Source: Clostridia bacterium (lineage in GTDB: Bacteria; Bacillota; Clostridia; Oscillospirales; Acutalibacteraceae). From it: 53,807 nt of DNA. The stretch lies in assembly GCA_017441385.1 (NCBI GenBank), contig JAFRXY010000053.1, positions 1 through 53,807 of the forward strand, read 5' to 3'. A model generated the notes under the pieces. The model searched no databases. It was not told where the DNA came from and worked only from the letters and a program-made list of their open reading frames with translations. The translations under genes were made by a program, and so were the position numbers. Below, one piece after another: positions 35,172-43,672 of the stretch (positions are counted from its first letter, which is position 1; each line of letters starts with the position of its first letter).

Positions 35172-36983
35172 GTGTCAGCTCCACAGGATAAGATACGCAA
35201 TTTCAGCATTATTGCACACATAGATCACGGCAAGAGCACGCTTGCCGACCGCATTCTGGAAAAGACCTATTCCGTCAGCCAGCGCGAGATGGAAGATCAG
35301 ATTCTCGACAATATGGAACTCGAACGGGAACGCGGCATTACCATCAAGTCCCACGCCGTCACCCTCAATTACGAGGCTTCCGACGGGGAAGTGTATACCT
35401 TCAATCTCATCGACACTCCCGGCCATGTGGATTTCAATTACGAGGTCTCCCGCTCGCTGGCCGCCTGTGAAGGCGCGATTCTCGTGGTGGACGCGAGTCA
35501 GGGCATAGAAGCCCAGACCCTTGCCAATACCTACCTTGCCATTGATGCGGGGCTGGAAGTCGTGCCGGTTATCAACAAGATCGACCTGCCTTCCGCCGAC
35601 CCGGCCAGAGTCATTCATGAGATAGAGGACGTCATTGGCCTTCCCGCCGAGGACGCGCCGCAGATTTCCGCCAAGGTGGGGCTGAATATCGAATCTGTGC
35701 TGGAGAAGATCGTCACCGACATTCCCGCTCCGGAATGCGACCGGGAAGCCCCGCTCAAGGCGCTGATCTTCGACAGCTATTACGACAGCTACAAGGGCGT
35801 TATCGTGTATGTCAGGCTGATGGCCGGCAGGCTTTGCCCCGGCGACACCATCCGCATGATGAGCACCGGCGCGGAATTCAATGTGGTGGAATGCGGCTAT
35901 CTCCGCACCACCTCGCTGGAACCCGTCAGGGAATTGGCCGCGGGTGAAGTGGGCTACATCGCCGCCTCCATCAAGACGGTTTCCGAGGCAATGGTGGGCG
36001 ATACCGTGACCAATGCCGCCCGCCCCGCCGAGCAGCCCCTTCCCGGATTCCGCAAGGCGAATCCCATGGTGTTCTGCGGCATATACCCCGCTGACGGCGC
36101 GAAATACGGCGATCTCCGGGATGCGCTGGAAAAGCTGCAACTCAACGACGCTTCGCTCTCCTTTGAACCCGAAACCTCCGTTGCGCTTGGCTTCGGATTC
36201 CGCTGCGGATTTCTGGGACTGCTTCATATGGAAATCATTCAGGAGCGGCTGGAACGGGAATATAATCTTGATCTGATTACCACCGCGCCGAGCGTTATTT
36301 ACAAAATTACCGGAACCGACGGTAAGACCACCTACATTGACAATCCCACCAACTATCCCGACCCTTCTCTGATCCAATATGCCGAGGAACCTATCTGTGA
36401 AGCGCATATTTTCTCGCCGACGGAGTATGTGGGCAATATCATGGAGCTGTGTCAGGACAGACGCGGGGTGTTCAAGGGAATGGAGTATATCGATACAGAC
36501 CGCGTCGATATTCACTATGTCCTTCCGCTCAACGAGATTATCTATGACTTCTTTGACGCGCTCAAGAGCCGCACCAAAGGCTATGCCTCCTTTGACTATG
36601 AACCGGCGGGCTACCAGCGTTCCAATCTGGTCAAGCTGGATATGATGCTCAACGGCGAAATCGTGGACGCTCTTTCCTTTATCGTTCACGCCGACAGCGC
36701 CTATCCGCGCGCCCGCAAGATGACGGCCAAGCTCAGGGATCACATTCCGCGCCAGCTTTTTGAGGTGCCGATTCAGGCTGCCGTCGGCGGCAAGATCATC
36801 GCCCGTGAAACCGTCAAGGCTCTGCGCAAGGATGTGCTGGCGAAGTGCTACGGCGGCGATATTACCCGCAAGAAAAAGCTGCTGGAAAAGCAGAAGGAAG
36901 GCAAGAAGCGCATGAGACAGCTCGGTTCTGTCGAGGTTCCTCAGGACGCGTTTATGGCAGTGCTCAAGCTGGATGAAGAATAA
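35172..36983 (+). CDS. lepA: Elongation factor 4 (LepA)
   Basis: A 603-residue ribosome-bound GTPase of the EF-G class. P-loop [13 protein letters not shown] near 14, G3 DTPGHVDF and G4 NKIDLPSAD are present. The C-terminal LepA-specific domain ends with [19 protein letters not shown], diagnostic against EF-G. The start was taken as GTG 35172, with GAGGTG about 10 bases before it; the open frame upstream overlaps the previous gene. It is third in the operon and is followed by the glycosyltransferase 24 bases later. Confidence 0.97.
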   Translation: MSAPQDKIRNFSIIAHIDHGKSTLADRILEKTYSVSQREMEDQILDNMELERERGITIKSHAVTLNYEASDGEVYTFNLIDTPGHVDFNYEVSRSLAACEGAILVVDASQGIEAQTLANTYLAIDAGLEVVPVINKIDLPSADPARVIHEIEDVIGLPAEDAPQISAKVGLNIESVLEKIVTDIPAPECDREAPLKALIFDSYYDSYKGVIVYVRLMAGRLCPGDTIRMMSTGAEFNVVECGYLRTTSLEPVRELAAGEVGYIAASIKTVSEAMVGDTVTNAARPAEQPLPGFRKANPMVFCGIYPADGAKYGDLRDALEKLQLNDASLSFEPETSVALGFGFRCGFLGLLHMEIIQERLEREYNLDLITTAPSVIYKITGTDGKTTYIDNPTNYPDPSLIQYAEEPICEAHIFSPTEYVGNIMELCQDRRGVFKGMEYIDTDRVDIHYVLPLNEIIYDFFDALKSRTKGYASFDYEPAGYQRSNLVKLDMMLNGEIVDALSFIVHADSAYPRARKMTAKLRDHIPRQLFEVPIQAAVGGKIIARETVKALRKDVLAKCYGGDITRKKKLLEKQKEGKKRMRQLGSVEVPQDAFMAVLKLDEE

Positions 36984-37007
36984 GATTATATTGGAAGCGA
37001 TGATTAG

Positions 37008-38123
37008 ATGAAGAAAAGCCAGGCAGCAAAAAGACGGGAAAGACTGAGAAAACAGGCAAACAAAGCCATGAATATCGTTATCATGATACCCGCTCTGAAT
37101 CCTGATGAGAAGCTGACGAATTATGTCAGACAGCTTGCGACAGAGAATTTCAGAGAAATTGTTGTGATCAATGACGGCAGCTCCCAAAAGTCCGACGGGA
37201 TATTTGACGAGATCGCCGCGATGGAGCATTGCACCGTGCTTCGGCATGAAGTGAACAGGGGGAAAGGGCGGGCGCTCAAAACCGGCATGGAATACGTGCT
37301 GAAACATTCCCCCGACTGCACGGGAATCGTGACCGGTGACGCGGACGGACAGCACCGGTTGAAGGATACTCTTCGTGTTGCCAAAGAGCTGATCAGGGAC
37401 GACAGCCGTCTTGTGCTGGGGGCACGCAATTTCAATTCCAAAAATATACCGGCCCGTTCGTCCTTTGGCAATAAGGTGACTTCATGGGTTTTTGCCTTTA
37501 TGTTCGGACAGAAGCTGATGGATACCCAGACGGGGCTGCGCGGCATTCCGCTTACAATCGTGCCGAGTATGCTGAAAATCTCCGGCGAGCGCTTCGAATA
37601 TGAGATGAATATGCTTATTGAATGCCGCAGACAAAGAATCGGCATTTATGAAATTCCCATTGATACGGTCTACATAGATGAAAACAGCAGTTCTCACTTT
37701 AATCCTGTTATCGACTCCATCAAAATCTACTGGCTGATTTTCCGCAGTTTTTTCTCGTTTATTTTCACTTCTGTCGGCTGTACGCTGCTTGACCTGCTGC
37801 TCTTTACCCTGCTGGCCAGACTGGTCATTCCTTCCGATTTCCGTTATCGCATACTGCTTGCCACCGCCGTGGCGCGTGTTATTTCGGCGACCGTCAATTT
37901 CATCGTCAATAAAAATGTTGTGTTCCACAAAAAAGGACATATTGTATCGTCCGCCGTCAAATATTTCTGTCTTGCGGTGGTGCAGATGCTCATCTCCGCC
38001 AAGTCGGTGGAATTTTTCGCTGGCCTGCTCGGTTGGCATGAAACAATTGTCAAGGCCATCGTGGATACGATACTGTTCATCTTCAATTATTTCATTCAGA
38101 AGAAGTTTGTCTTTAAAAAATAG
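37008..38123 (+). CDS. Glycosyltransferase family 2 / GtrA fusion protein
   Basis: A 371-residue two-domain protein. Residues ~21-225 form a GT2 domain like dolichyl-phosphate sugar synthases (MNIVIMIPALNP, VVINDGSS, GDADGQH at 110-116, DTQTGLRGIP). Residues ~245-371 form a GtrA domain with four membrane helices, a possible polyprenyl-phosphate-sugar flippase. Fusion of the two suggests synthesis and flipping of a lipid-linked sugar for wall modification. A basic 20-residue leader precedes the GT2 fold. A shared terminator follows. Confidence 0.92.
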   Translation: MKKSQAAKRRERLRKQANKAMNIVIMIPALNPDEKLTNYVRQLATENFREIVVINDGSSQKSDGIFDEIAAMEHCTVLRHEVNRGKGRALKTGMEYVLKHSPDCTGIVTGDADGQHRLKDTLRVAKELIRDDSRLVLGARNFNSKNIPARSSFGNKVTSWVFAFMFGQKLMDTQTGLRGIPLTIVPSMLKISGERFEYEMNMLIECRRQRIGIYEIPIDTVYIDENSSSHFNPVIDSIKIYWLIFRSFFSFIFTSVGCTLLDLLLFTLLARLVIPSDFRYRILLATAVARVISATVNFIVNKNVVFHKKGHIVSSAVKYFCLAVVQMLISAKSVEFFAGLLGWHETIVKAIVDTILFIFNYFIQKKFVFKK

Positions 38124-38141
38124 AGCGTTCTCTTAAGCAAG

Positions 38142-38193
38142 AATACCCCCGGAACAGATTTGGTTCTTCCTTGTCTGTCCCGGGGGTATTTTT
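38142..38193. terminator. Bidirectional terminator between convergent genes
   Basis: AATACCCCCGGAACAG pairs with CTGTCCCGGGGGTATT (near perfect), followed by TTT on the plus strand. It lies between the convergent genes ending at 38123 and 38246 and can serve both. Confidence 0.88.
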
Positions 38194-38245
38194 ATGGATG
38201 AGGATTCATATTGAATTGTCTGCTAATGATGGATAATCCGATCGA

Positions 38246-39802
38246 TCAGCCGTTGTTTCCCTGTTCCTGCTGCTTCTTTCGTTCCTCACGCTCTTTTTCT
38301 CGCTGGGCTTCGATCTGTTCCTCAATGATCTTGGCTTCGTCAACCACGTATTCAGGACAGTTCTGGAGATAGAATCGGTAGATGAGGCGGGTGTCGTTGG
38401 AGACATACACGTCAATGTGCTTTCTGATATCGCCCAGAAGCTCCGCGCCGGTATCGCCTATGTCGGTGATGGATACAGGAAGGGTAATGGTGGGAACGTC
38501 GTCCGGCATAATAACGGAATAAACGGTGTATTCCTCACCGACGGTTTTTTCGATATAATTTTCCGGCATATCGGGTATTTCATACCGCTCATGTCCGGAA
38601 GACGGCAGGTAATTGCCTTCGCTGTCCACAACAGGATGCTTTTTGGCGTAGTCCTTGCCCAGTGCGTCCACGAGATCTTTCTCGGTGGAGCCGAGGGTAA
38701 TGCCCTTGGAGAGCAGGATGGACGCGTTGGGGCCTGTCAGCGCTGCCTCCATGCTCACCACATAGCAATTGACGGCGGTGTGGGCGTACTTTGTGTCATA
38801 ATTATGCACCATCATCTTTATGGAAAGATTTCCCTTTCGCATGATAAGACCGTCCACCGTGGTACCCATGGGAATTCTTTCACCGTAATCCCTGACAAAA
38901 ACCCAGCCGTCGTCGAGCAGCTTGCGCACCGGCAGCGGAAGTGTGTAGAGATTGCCTTCGTACTTATAGGCGAAATCGGTAAACTGCTTGCCGAGAAGAT
39001 TGGGGCCTTTGTAAAGGCTGATGTTGTCGGGAATATATTTCTGTTCCTTAGAATAGTCATACGGCTTATAGACGTCCGTGTCGTTTTCTATAATAATGGA
39101 GGAAATACAGTTGGAAACGCCGTTGACTGTGTCGATCTCAAACGCGATGAATGAATGGTCGGTCAGTTTATAGTAGAGTGTGTTGACAGTGTCTTCTTCC
39201 GTTTCCATGAGTTTAACGTCGTTGATCGCGGCAAGTTCGCCTGTGGTTTTGACTGTCTTTTCAATGAAAGAAGGCTTTCCGCAGGAACCGATTACCTCGT
39301 CGTAACTGACGCCGATCGAGAGATTGTCCTTATGGAGGATGAACTCAGGCACATTTTCGTAGGCCGCGTCGAGTCCGATGCCGACGACCGGACAGTCAGT
39401 AATCAACTTCTGGCTGTTGCTGTCGTTGTAAAATTTCGCGGTGATGACGGAATTATCGTTGGTCAGGGGGAGATAATCCGAATATTCACCGGCTTCCAGC
39501 GTGGATTCGGCCGTATAAACCTTGATGTCTTTCTTCTGGGCCGCCTGATCTTCATCGGGATTTTCAACCGCTTCGGAGATTCTCCACTTCCGTGAAGAAA
39601 GCACACCGAATTTCAGCGGAAGCGCCATCTTCTGGCCTCCCAGTGTAAACTCAAAGCCGTAAATCTCAGCAGCTTCCCTTGCCGCGTCCTGCTCGCTTTC
39701 GGAGCCGAGACCGTCTGAGAAAATCGCGTCAGGCATGGAACAAGCCGGAACACTCAGCAAAAGGGCTATGGCAAGTAAAAGTACAGAAATTTTTTTCATC
39801 AT
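38246..39802 (-). CDS. Lipoprotein of unknown function
   Basis: A 518-residue exported lipoprotein: MMKKISVLLLAIALLLS, then lipobox VPAC with Cys at ~21. The body alternates beta-rich, Asp/Tyr-rich segments; I recognise no catalytic motif. LSIGVSYDEVIGSCGKPSF resembles the repeated turn unit in small clostridial lipoproteins where a residual is compared against a set of constants, but this is only an impression. The end (EEQIEAQREKEREERKKQ) is a charged coiled coil. ATG 39802 is chosen because AAAGGAT lies 8 bases before it. It forms a single-gene unit. Confidence 0.82.
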   Translation of the reverse strand: MMKKISVLLLAIALLLSVPACSMPDAIFSDGLGSESEQDAAREAAEIYGFEFTLGGQKMALPLKFGVLSSRKWRISEAVENPDEDQAAQKKDIKVYTAESTLEAGEYSDYLPLTNDNSVITAKFYNDSNSQKLITDCPVVGIGLDAAYENVPEFILHKDNLSIGVSYDEVIGSCGKPSFIEKTVKTTGELAAINDVKLMETEEDTVNTLYYKLTDHSFIAFEIDTVNGVSNCISSIIIENDTDVYKPYDYSKEQKYIPDNISLYKGPNLLGKQFTDFAYKYEGNLYTLPLPVRKLLDDGWVFVRDYGERIPMGTTVDGLIMRKGNLSIKMMVHNYDTKYAHTAVNCYVVSMEAALTGPNASILLSKGITLGSTEKDLVDALGKDYAKKHPVVDSEGNYLPSSGHERYEIPDMPENYIEKTVGEEYTVYSVIMPDDVPTITLPVSITDIGDTGAELLGDIRKHIDVYVSNDTRLIYRFYLQNCPEYVVDEAKIIEEQIEAQREKEREERKKQQEQGNNG

Positions 39803-39875
39803 ATACATTTATCCTTTCTGAGATAAGATGCAGCCGCATATGTCGGACACATGACGCGGATTTTTTTTCAAAACA

Positions 39876-39904
39876 ATTATATCATATCTTTTATAAAATT
39901 TCCA
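39876..39904 (-). promoter_or_regulatory. Promoter of the lipoprotein gene
   Basis: On the minus strand an extended -10 (TGATATAAT, box at 39876-39881) lies 17 bases after a weak -35, TGGAAA, at 39899-39904. Confidence 0.55.
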
Positions 39905-40001
39905 TACCAAATCCAAAAAAAACTTTATCCGATTTTAACTTTATTTATGTTTGCCGATTTACAATCATACATGTAAAGAAAAGCAAGGAGGTATACGGAT
40001 A

Positions 40002-40700
40002 ATGATAAGCAACAATGTATTTGAAAGATACGAGATAAAATATCTGCTGACGAATTCGCAGAAAAGAAGCGTCATGAACGCTATGGAAAAATATATGAAG
40101 CCTGATGAATACGGCAAGAGCACGATATGCAATGTGTATTACGATACGCCCGACTATTACCTGATACGTCACTCGCTGGAAAAGCCGGTGTACAAGGAAA
40201 AGCTGAGAGTGAGAAGCTACGGCACGGCGGCTTCACGCGACAACGTCTTTGTGGAATTGAAAAAGAAGTATCAGGACGTTGTCTACAAGCGGCGAATTAC
40301 GTTGCCTGAGCGGGAAGCCATGTTTTATCTCGGCAGCGACGCTTACGGCGGACTCGACGGACAGATCGGCAGCGAGATAGATTATTTCCGGTTCTTCTAC
40401 AGGGAACTTGCCCCGAAGGTTTTCATTTCCTACGACAGAGAAGCCTTTTACGACAGGGAGGACGACAGTTTCCGTGTGACCTTTGACGAGAACATTCTAT
40501 GGAGAGATCGCGACCTGTCGCTTACCAAGGGTCCTTACGGAAAGAAGATCCTGCCCCCGGACACTTCGCTCATGGAAGTCAAGACTTCCGGCGGCATTCC
40601 GCTCTGGATGACTTCCGTGATGTCGGAAAACGGCATCTTCAAGACCACCTTTTCCAAATACGGCAGAGCGTACAATGCGCTCGCTAAGAATAGAGAATAA
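40002..40700 (+). CDS. VTC-domain polyphosphate polymerase-like protein
   Basis: A 232-residue tunnel-fold (TTM) protein of the VTC4 type, the catalytic domain that makes polyphosphate from ATP in yeast. Charged strand motifs expected in the tunnel are present: RYEIKYLL near 9-16, YYDTPDY, EKLRVRSYG, VELKKKYQDVVYKRR and LMEVKTSGG. No SPX domain or membrane segment is present. The start is ATG 40002 with AAGGAGG 10 bases upstream. The last residues (KNRE) and the stop lie in a dispersed repeat. The DUF4956 gene follows; this pair is a recurrent unit in Firmicutes. Confidence 0.92.
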   Translation: MISNNVFERYEIKYLLTNSQKRSVMNAMEKYMKPDEYGKSTICNVYYDTPDYYLIRHSLEKPVYKEKLRVRSYGTAASRDNVFVELKKKYQDVVYKRRITLPEREAMFYLGSDAYGGLDGQIGSEIDYFRFFYRELAPKVFISYDREAFYDREDDSFRVTFDENILWRDRDLSLTKGPYGKKILPPDTSLMEVKTSGGIPLWMTSVMSENGIFKTTFSKYGRAYNALAKNRE

Positions 40701-40740
40701 CGAATAGAGAATAATGAAGGAGCACCGCGTAGGCGGTGCT
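40678..40740 (+). repeat. Composite intergenic element, copy 4 (VTC/DUF4956 gap)
   Basis: GCTCGCTAAGAATAGAG begins inside the last codons of the VTC gene. A GAATA-type tract ends in GAGAATAATG, followed by the perfect 8-bp hairpin AGCACCGC-GTAG-GCGGTGCT at 40721-40740. An AGGAGG ribosome binding site for the DUF4956 gene follows within 11 bases. Confidence 0.65.
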
Positions 40741-40764
40741 GGAAAAAATCAGGAGGAAATTACC

Positions 40765-41454
40765 ATGACAGAGAATATTTTCAGCAGTATGTTTGAGGGA
40801 ACCACATCCATCAGCACTTCCACCTTTTTTGCCTGCATCATTTCGGCGCTGGTAATCGGCATCGCCATGACGCTGGTCTACAGAATCAGAAACAACAGCT
40901 CCCAGAGCTTTCTCGTGACGCTTGCCATTATTCCGGCGGCAGTGGCTATGGTCATCATGCTGGTCAACGGCGATTTCGGTACGGGAGTGGCGGTGGCAGG
41001 CGCGTTCGGCCTGATCCGCTTCCGCTCGGCGCCCGGCACGGCAAAGGAAATTGCCGCGATCTTCATCGCAATGGGCGTGGGACTTGCTTGCGGCGTTGGT
41101 TACATCGGCTACGCGGCAGCCTTTGCCGCCATCATGTGCGGCGCGATGCTGCTTTTCGGACTCTTCGGCCTCGGCACCGACAGGAAAGAGGAACGCGAGA
41201 AGAAGCTCAGCATCACCATCCCCGAAAATCTCGACTACAGCAGAGTATTCGACGATCTCTTTGACAAGTACACCGCTTCTCACAGGCTGGTGAATGTCAA
41301 GACCACCAATATGGGCAGCCTCTTCAAGCTCTCCTATGATGTGGAACTCAAAGAGGATGCGAGCGAGAAGGCGTTTATCGACGAACTCCGCTGCCGCAAC
41401 GGCAATCTGGAAATCAGCCTGCACCGCCGCGAAAGCATTCCCGGCGAGCTTTAA
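40765..41454 (+). CDS. DUF4956 membrane protein
   Basis: A 229-residue protein with a membrane region of about four helices in residues ~18-135 (VVIML.., GVAVAGAFGLIRFRSAPGTAKEIA, MGVGLACGVGYIGYAA) and a cytoplasmic C-terminal domain. The GLIRFRS segment is the family hallmark. DUF4956 genes accompany VTC and CotH genes; the protein may be a channel or partner for polyphosphate handling, which is inference. The start is ATG 40765 with AGGAGG 8 bases before it. The 3' end carries a 15-base duplication including the stop. Confidence 0.9.
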   Translation: MTENIFSSMFEGTTSISTSTFFACIISALVIGIAMTLVYRIRNNSSQSFLVTLAIIPAAVAMVIMLVNGDFGTGVAVAGAFGLIRFRSAPGTAKEIAAIFIAMGVGLACGVGYIGYAAAFAAIMCGAMLLFGLFGLGTDRKEEREKKLSITIPENLDYSRVFDDLFDKYTASHRLVNVKTTNMGSLFKLSYDVELKEDASEKAFIDELRCRNGNLEISLHRRESIPGEL

Positions 41455-41469
41455 GTCGGCGAGCTTTAA
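41443..41469 (+). repeat. 15-base-period duplication at the DUF4956 stop codon
   Basis: GGCGAGCTTTAA occurs at 41443-41454 and again at 41458-41469, so the last codons and the stop are duplicated in tandem. The second copy lies after the first stop and is not translated. Confidence 0.7.
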
Positions 41470-41492
41470 TCCGGTTTGTTTCTGATGTATGA

Positions 41493-41521
41493 TTGAAATT
41501 TCTCAGGAAACCGTATATAAT
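41493..41521 (+). promoter_or_regulatory. Promoter of the Cthe_2159-like gene
   Basis: TTGAAA (41493-41498) and TATAAT (41516-41521), spacer 17, ending 28 bases before the ATG at 41549. The gene can thus be transcribed apart from the VTC/DUF4956 pair. Confidence 0.75.
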
Positions 41522-41548
41522 GGAAGTACGGAAAGGGAGTAATGCAAA

Positions 41549-43417
41549 ATGAATCTCAAAAAATTCACAGCCGTCATCATGGCGGCACTGGTGACAGCAT
41601 CCTTCTCCGCGTGCAGCAAGGGCAGCGGGAACAATACTACATCGAGCGAGCCTGTCAGGCTGCTGGATTCCTCCGATATGTTCAGCAGCCGGGATATCGA
41701 ATCGGGCTATGACGAATCGGAATGCACGGTTATCACGCTCAACGGCACCTCCGCGACGGTCAAGGGCGACGGCGCAAGCGTGAAGGGAACCACCGTCACC
41801 GTTACCTCCGAAGGGGATTATCTGATAACCGGCAGGCTGAACGGCGGCTCGGTCGTGGTTGACGCGGACAAAAGCGACAAGGTGCGGCTCATTCTGAAGG
41901 ACGTCAGCATCACAAGTGCCGGTTGTGCGGCAATCGTCGTCAGGCAGGCGGACAAGGTCTTTATTACACTTGCGAAGGGCAGCGAGAATATTCTTTCCAA
42001 CGCCGAGAACGCAACCGTTTCCGACGACGCTGACGCGGTGATCTTTTCCAAGGACGATCTCACCCTCAACGGCGAAGGCAGGCTCACGGTTGACGCAAAG
42101 ACCGGTCACGCGGTAGTCGGCAAGGATGATCTGGTCATTTCCGGAGGTTCCTATACCGTTACATCGGAGAAAAAGGCGCTGGACGCGAATGACAGCATCC
42201 GCATTGCGGGCGGCACCTTCCACCTCGACGCGGGAACCGACGCGCTCCACTGCGAAAACGAGGACTCTTCCAAGGGCTACATCTATATCGCCGACGGCAC
42301 ATTCAGCATTACGGCCGGTACCGACGGAATGGACGCAAGCGGTGTGATTCAGATAGACAACGGCGCATTCAGCATCAAAACAGGCGGGGGAAGCGCCAAC
42401 GCCAGCACCAAAAAGGGCGGCGGATTCAACGGGAACTGGGGTAACTGGGGCGGCAGAGGACGACGCATGTCTTTCTCCGAAAGCGACAGCGCGGAAGCAG
42501 CAAAGCCGGCAGCCGTTTCGGGCGCGGGCAATTCCGATTCCGGTTCGTCGAGCGCCAAGGGACTGAAATCCGACAGCTCGGTGGCCGTCAACAACGGCAC
42601 GCTGACCATTGATTCCTCCGACGACGCGATTCACTCCGACGCGCAGGTGACGGTTGCCGACGGCGCTGTCACCATTTCCTCCGGCGACGACGGCATTCAC
42701 GCCGGTTCCTCGCTGAAGATCAGCGGCGGCAGCGTGACTGTCTCCAAGAGCTATGAGGGGCTGGAAGGAATGACTATCGATATCAGCGGCGGCACGGTTT
42801 CGGTCACGGCTTCGGATGACGGACTCAACGCGGCGGGCGGCAATGACCAGAGCAGCATGAACGCCCGCCCCGGTCAGAATAAATTCGCGGCGCAGGAGGG
42901 CGTTTATATCAATATTTCCGGCGGGAAGGTCACTGTGAACGCGGCGGGCGACGGCATTGATTCCAACGGCGACGTGACGGTTTCGGGCGGCGAGGTGTAT
43001 GTGTCCGGCGCCGCCGACAACGGCAATGCCGCGCTGGACTTCAACGGGAATGCCGCGATCACCGGCGGCACCTTCATCGCAGCGGGCATGAGCGGCATGG
43101 CGCAGAATTTCGGCAGCGGTTCCACACAGGGTTCCATGCTGGTCAATGTGAACAGCCGGCAGGGCGGCAGCGAGATCGTGCTCAAGGACAGCAGCGGCAG
43201 GACGCTTGCTTCCTTCACTCCCCCGAAAGGATACAACAGCGTGGTTGTCAGCACTCCCGATGTGAAACAGGGTTCCACCTACACCCTGATGACCGGCTCA
43301 GACAGCACCGGCGTGAAGATGGATTCTCTCCTTTACGGCTCCGGCGGCGGCATGGGCGGCGGCAATCCTCCCGGAGGCAATCCTCCCGGCGGCGGCCGCG
43401 GAGGACGCAGAGGATAA
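41549..43417 (+). CDS. Carbohydrate-binding lipoprotein, Cthe_2159-like beta-helix
   Basis: A 622-residue exported lipoprotein: a signal helix, then lipobox FSAC with Cys22. Repeated units of the kind ISGGSVTVSK, INNGTLTIDSSDDAIHSD and ISSGDDGIHAG build a right-handed parallel beta-helix like Cthe_2159, a calcium-dependent polysaccharide-binding protein of Clostridium thermocellum (PF14262). A low-complexity Gly/Ser insert is at ~280-345, and the end is a Gly/Pro/Arg tail (GGNPPGGGRGG) suited to the wall. AGGGAG lies 9 bases before the ATG. It is a frequent neighbour of VTC, DUF4956 and CotH genes. Confidence 0.9.
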   Translation: MNLKKFTAVIMAALVTASFSACSKGSGNNTTSSEPVRLLDSSDMFSSRDIESGYDESECTVITLNGTSATVKGDGASVKGTTVTVTSEGDYLITGRLNGGSVVVDADKSDKVRLILKDVSITSAGCAAIVVRQADKVFITLAKGSENILSNAENATVSDDADAVIFSKDDLTLNGEGRLTVDAKTGHAVVGKDDLVISGGSYTVTSEKKALDANDSIRIAGGTFHLDAGTDALHCENEDSSKGYIYIADGTFSITAGTDGMDASGVIQIDNGAFSIKTGGGSANASTKKGGGFNGNWGNWGGRGRRMSFSESDSAEAAKPAAVSGAGNSDSGSSSAKGLKSDSSVAVNNGTLTIDSSDDAIHSDAQVTVADGAVTISSGDDGIHAGSSLKISGGSVTVSKSYEGLEGMTIDISGGTVSVTASDDGLNAAGGNDQSSMNARPGQNKFAAQEGVYINISGGKVTVNAAGDGIDSNGDVTVSGGEVYVSGAADNGNAALDFNGNAAITGGTFIAAGMSGMAQNFGSGSTQGSMLVNVNSRQGGSEIVLKDSSGRTLASFTPPKGYNSVVVSTPDVKQGSTYTLMTGSDSTGVKMDSLLYGSGGGMGGGNPPGGNPPGGGRGGRRG

Positions 43418-43450
43418 TCGTTTCAGAAAAATTCATATATAGTTCCAATC

Positions 43451-43500
43451 CCCGGCAAGCGGAGCACTCTCAAATTGACTTCGCTTGCCGGGAAATTTTC
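43451..43500 (+). terminator. Probable terminator after the beta-helix lipoprotein gene
   Basis: An 11-bp perfect stem, CCCGGCAAGCG/CGCTTGCCGGG (43451-43461 and 43482-43492), is followed by AAATTTTC. The T-tract is imperfect, so efficiency may be low. Confidence 0.6.
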
Positions 43501-43562
43501 TCGTTGTCGCTTTAAAAATTTAAATTGTTAAAATATTAGCAAACTAAATTGCTAAAAAAATA

Positions 43563-43591
43563 TTGACATCGTACAAAATATAAAATATAAT
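43563..43591 (+). promoter_or_regulatory. Promoter of the symporter gene
   Basis: Consensus TTGACA (43563-43568) and TATAAT (43586-43591) with a 17-base spacer. Confidence 0.88.
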
Positions 43592-43597
43592 TGAAAA

Positions 43598-43660
43598 GAC
43601 CCTCGCCCGCAAAGGCTGCGGGCATAACATAAATGATTGCCTTTATCAAGGCAGGAAAGG
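43598..43660 (+). promoter_or_regulatory. Symporter 5' leader with two hairpins
   Basis: Between promoter and gene the RNA can form GCCCGCA/TGCGGGC (43605-43623) and TGCCTT-TATC-AAGGCA (43638-43653), the second ending next to the AAAGG ribosome binding site. No known riboswitch was recognised. Confidence 0.4.
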
Positions 43661-43672
43661 ATTGATGTAAGT

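Noticed and set aside
35175-37355. 726-codon minus-strand open frame opposite lepA and the GT2 gene
   Set aside because: It crosses two real genes and their gap, has shadow-type composition, and no promoter or ribosome binding site.
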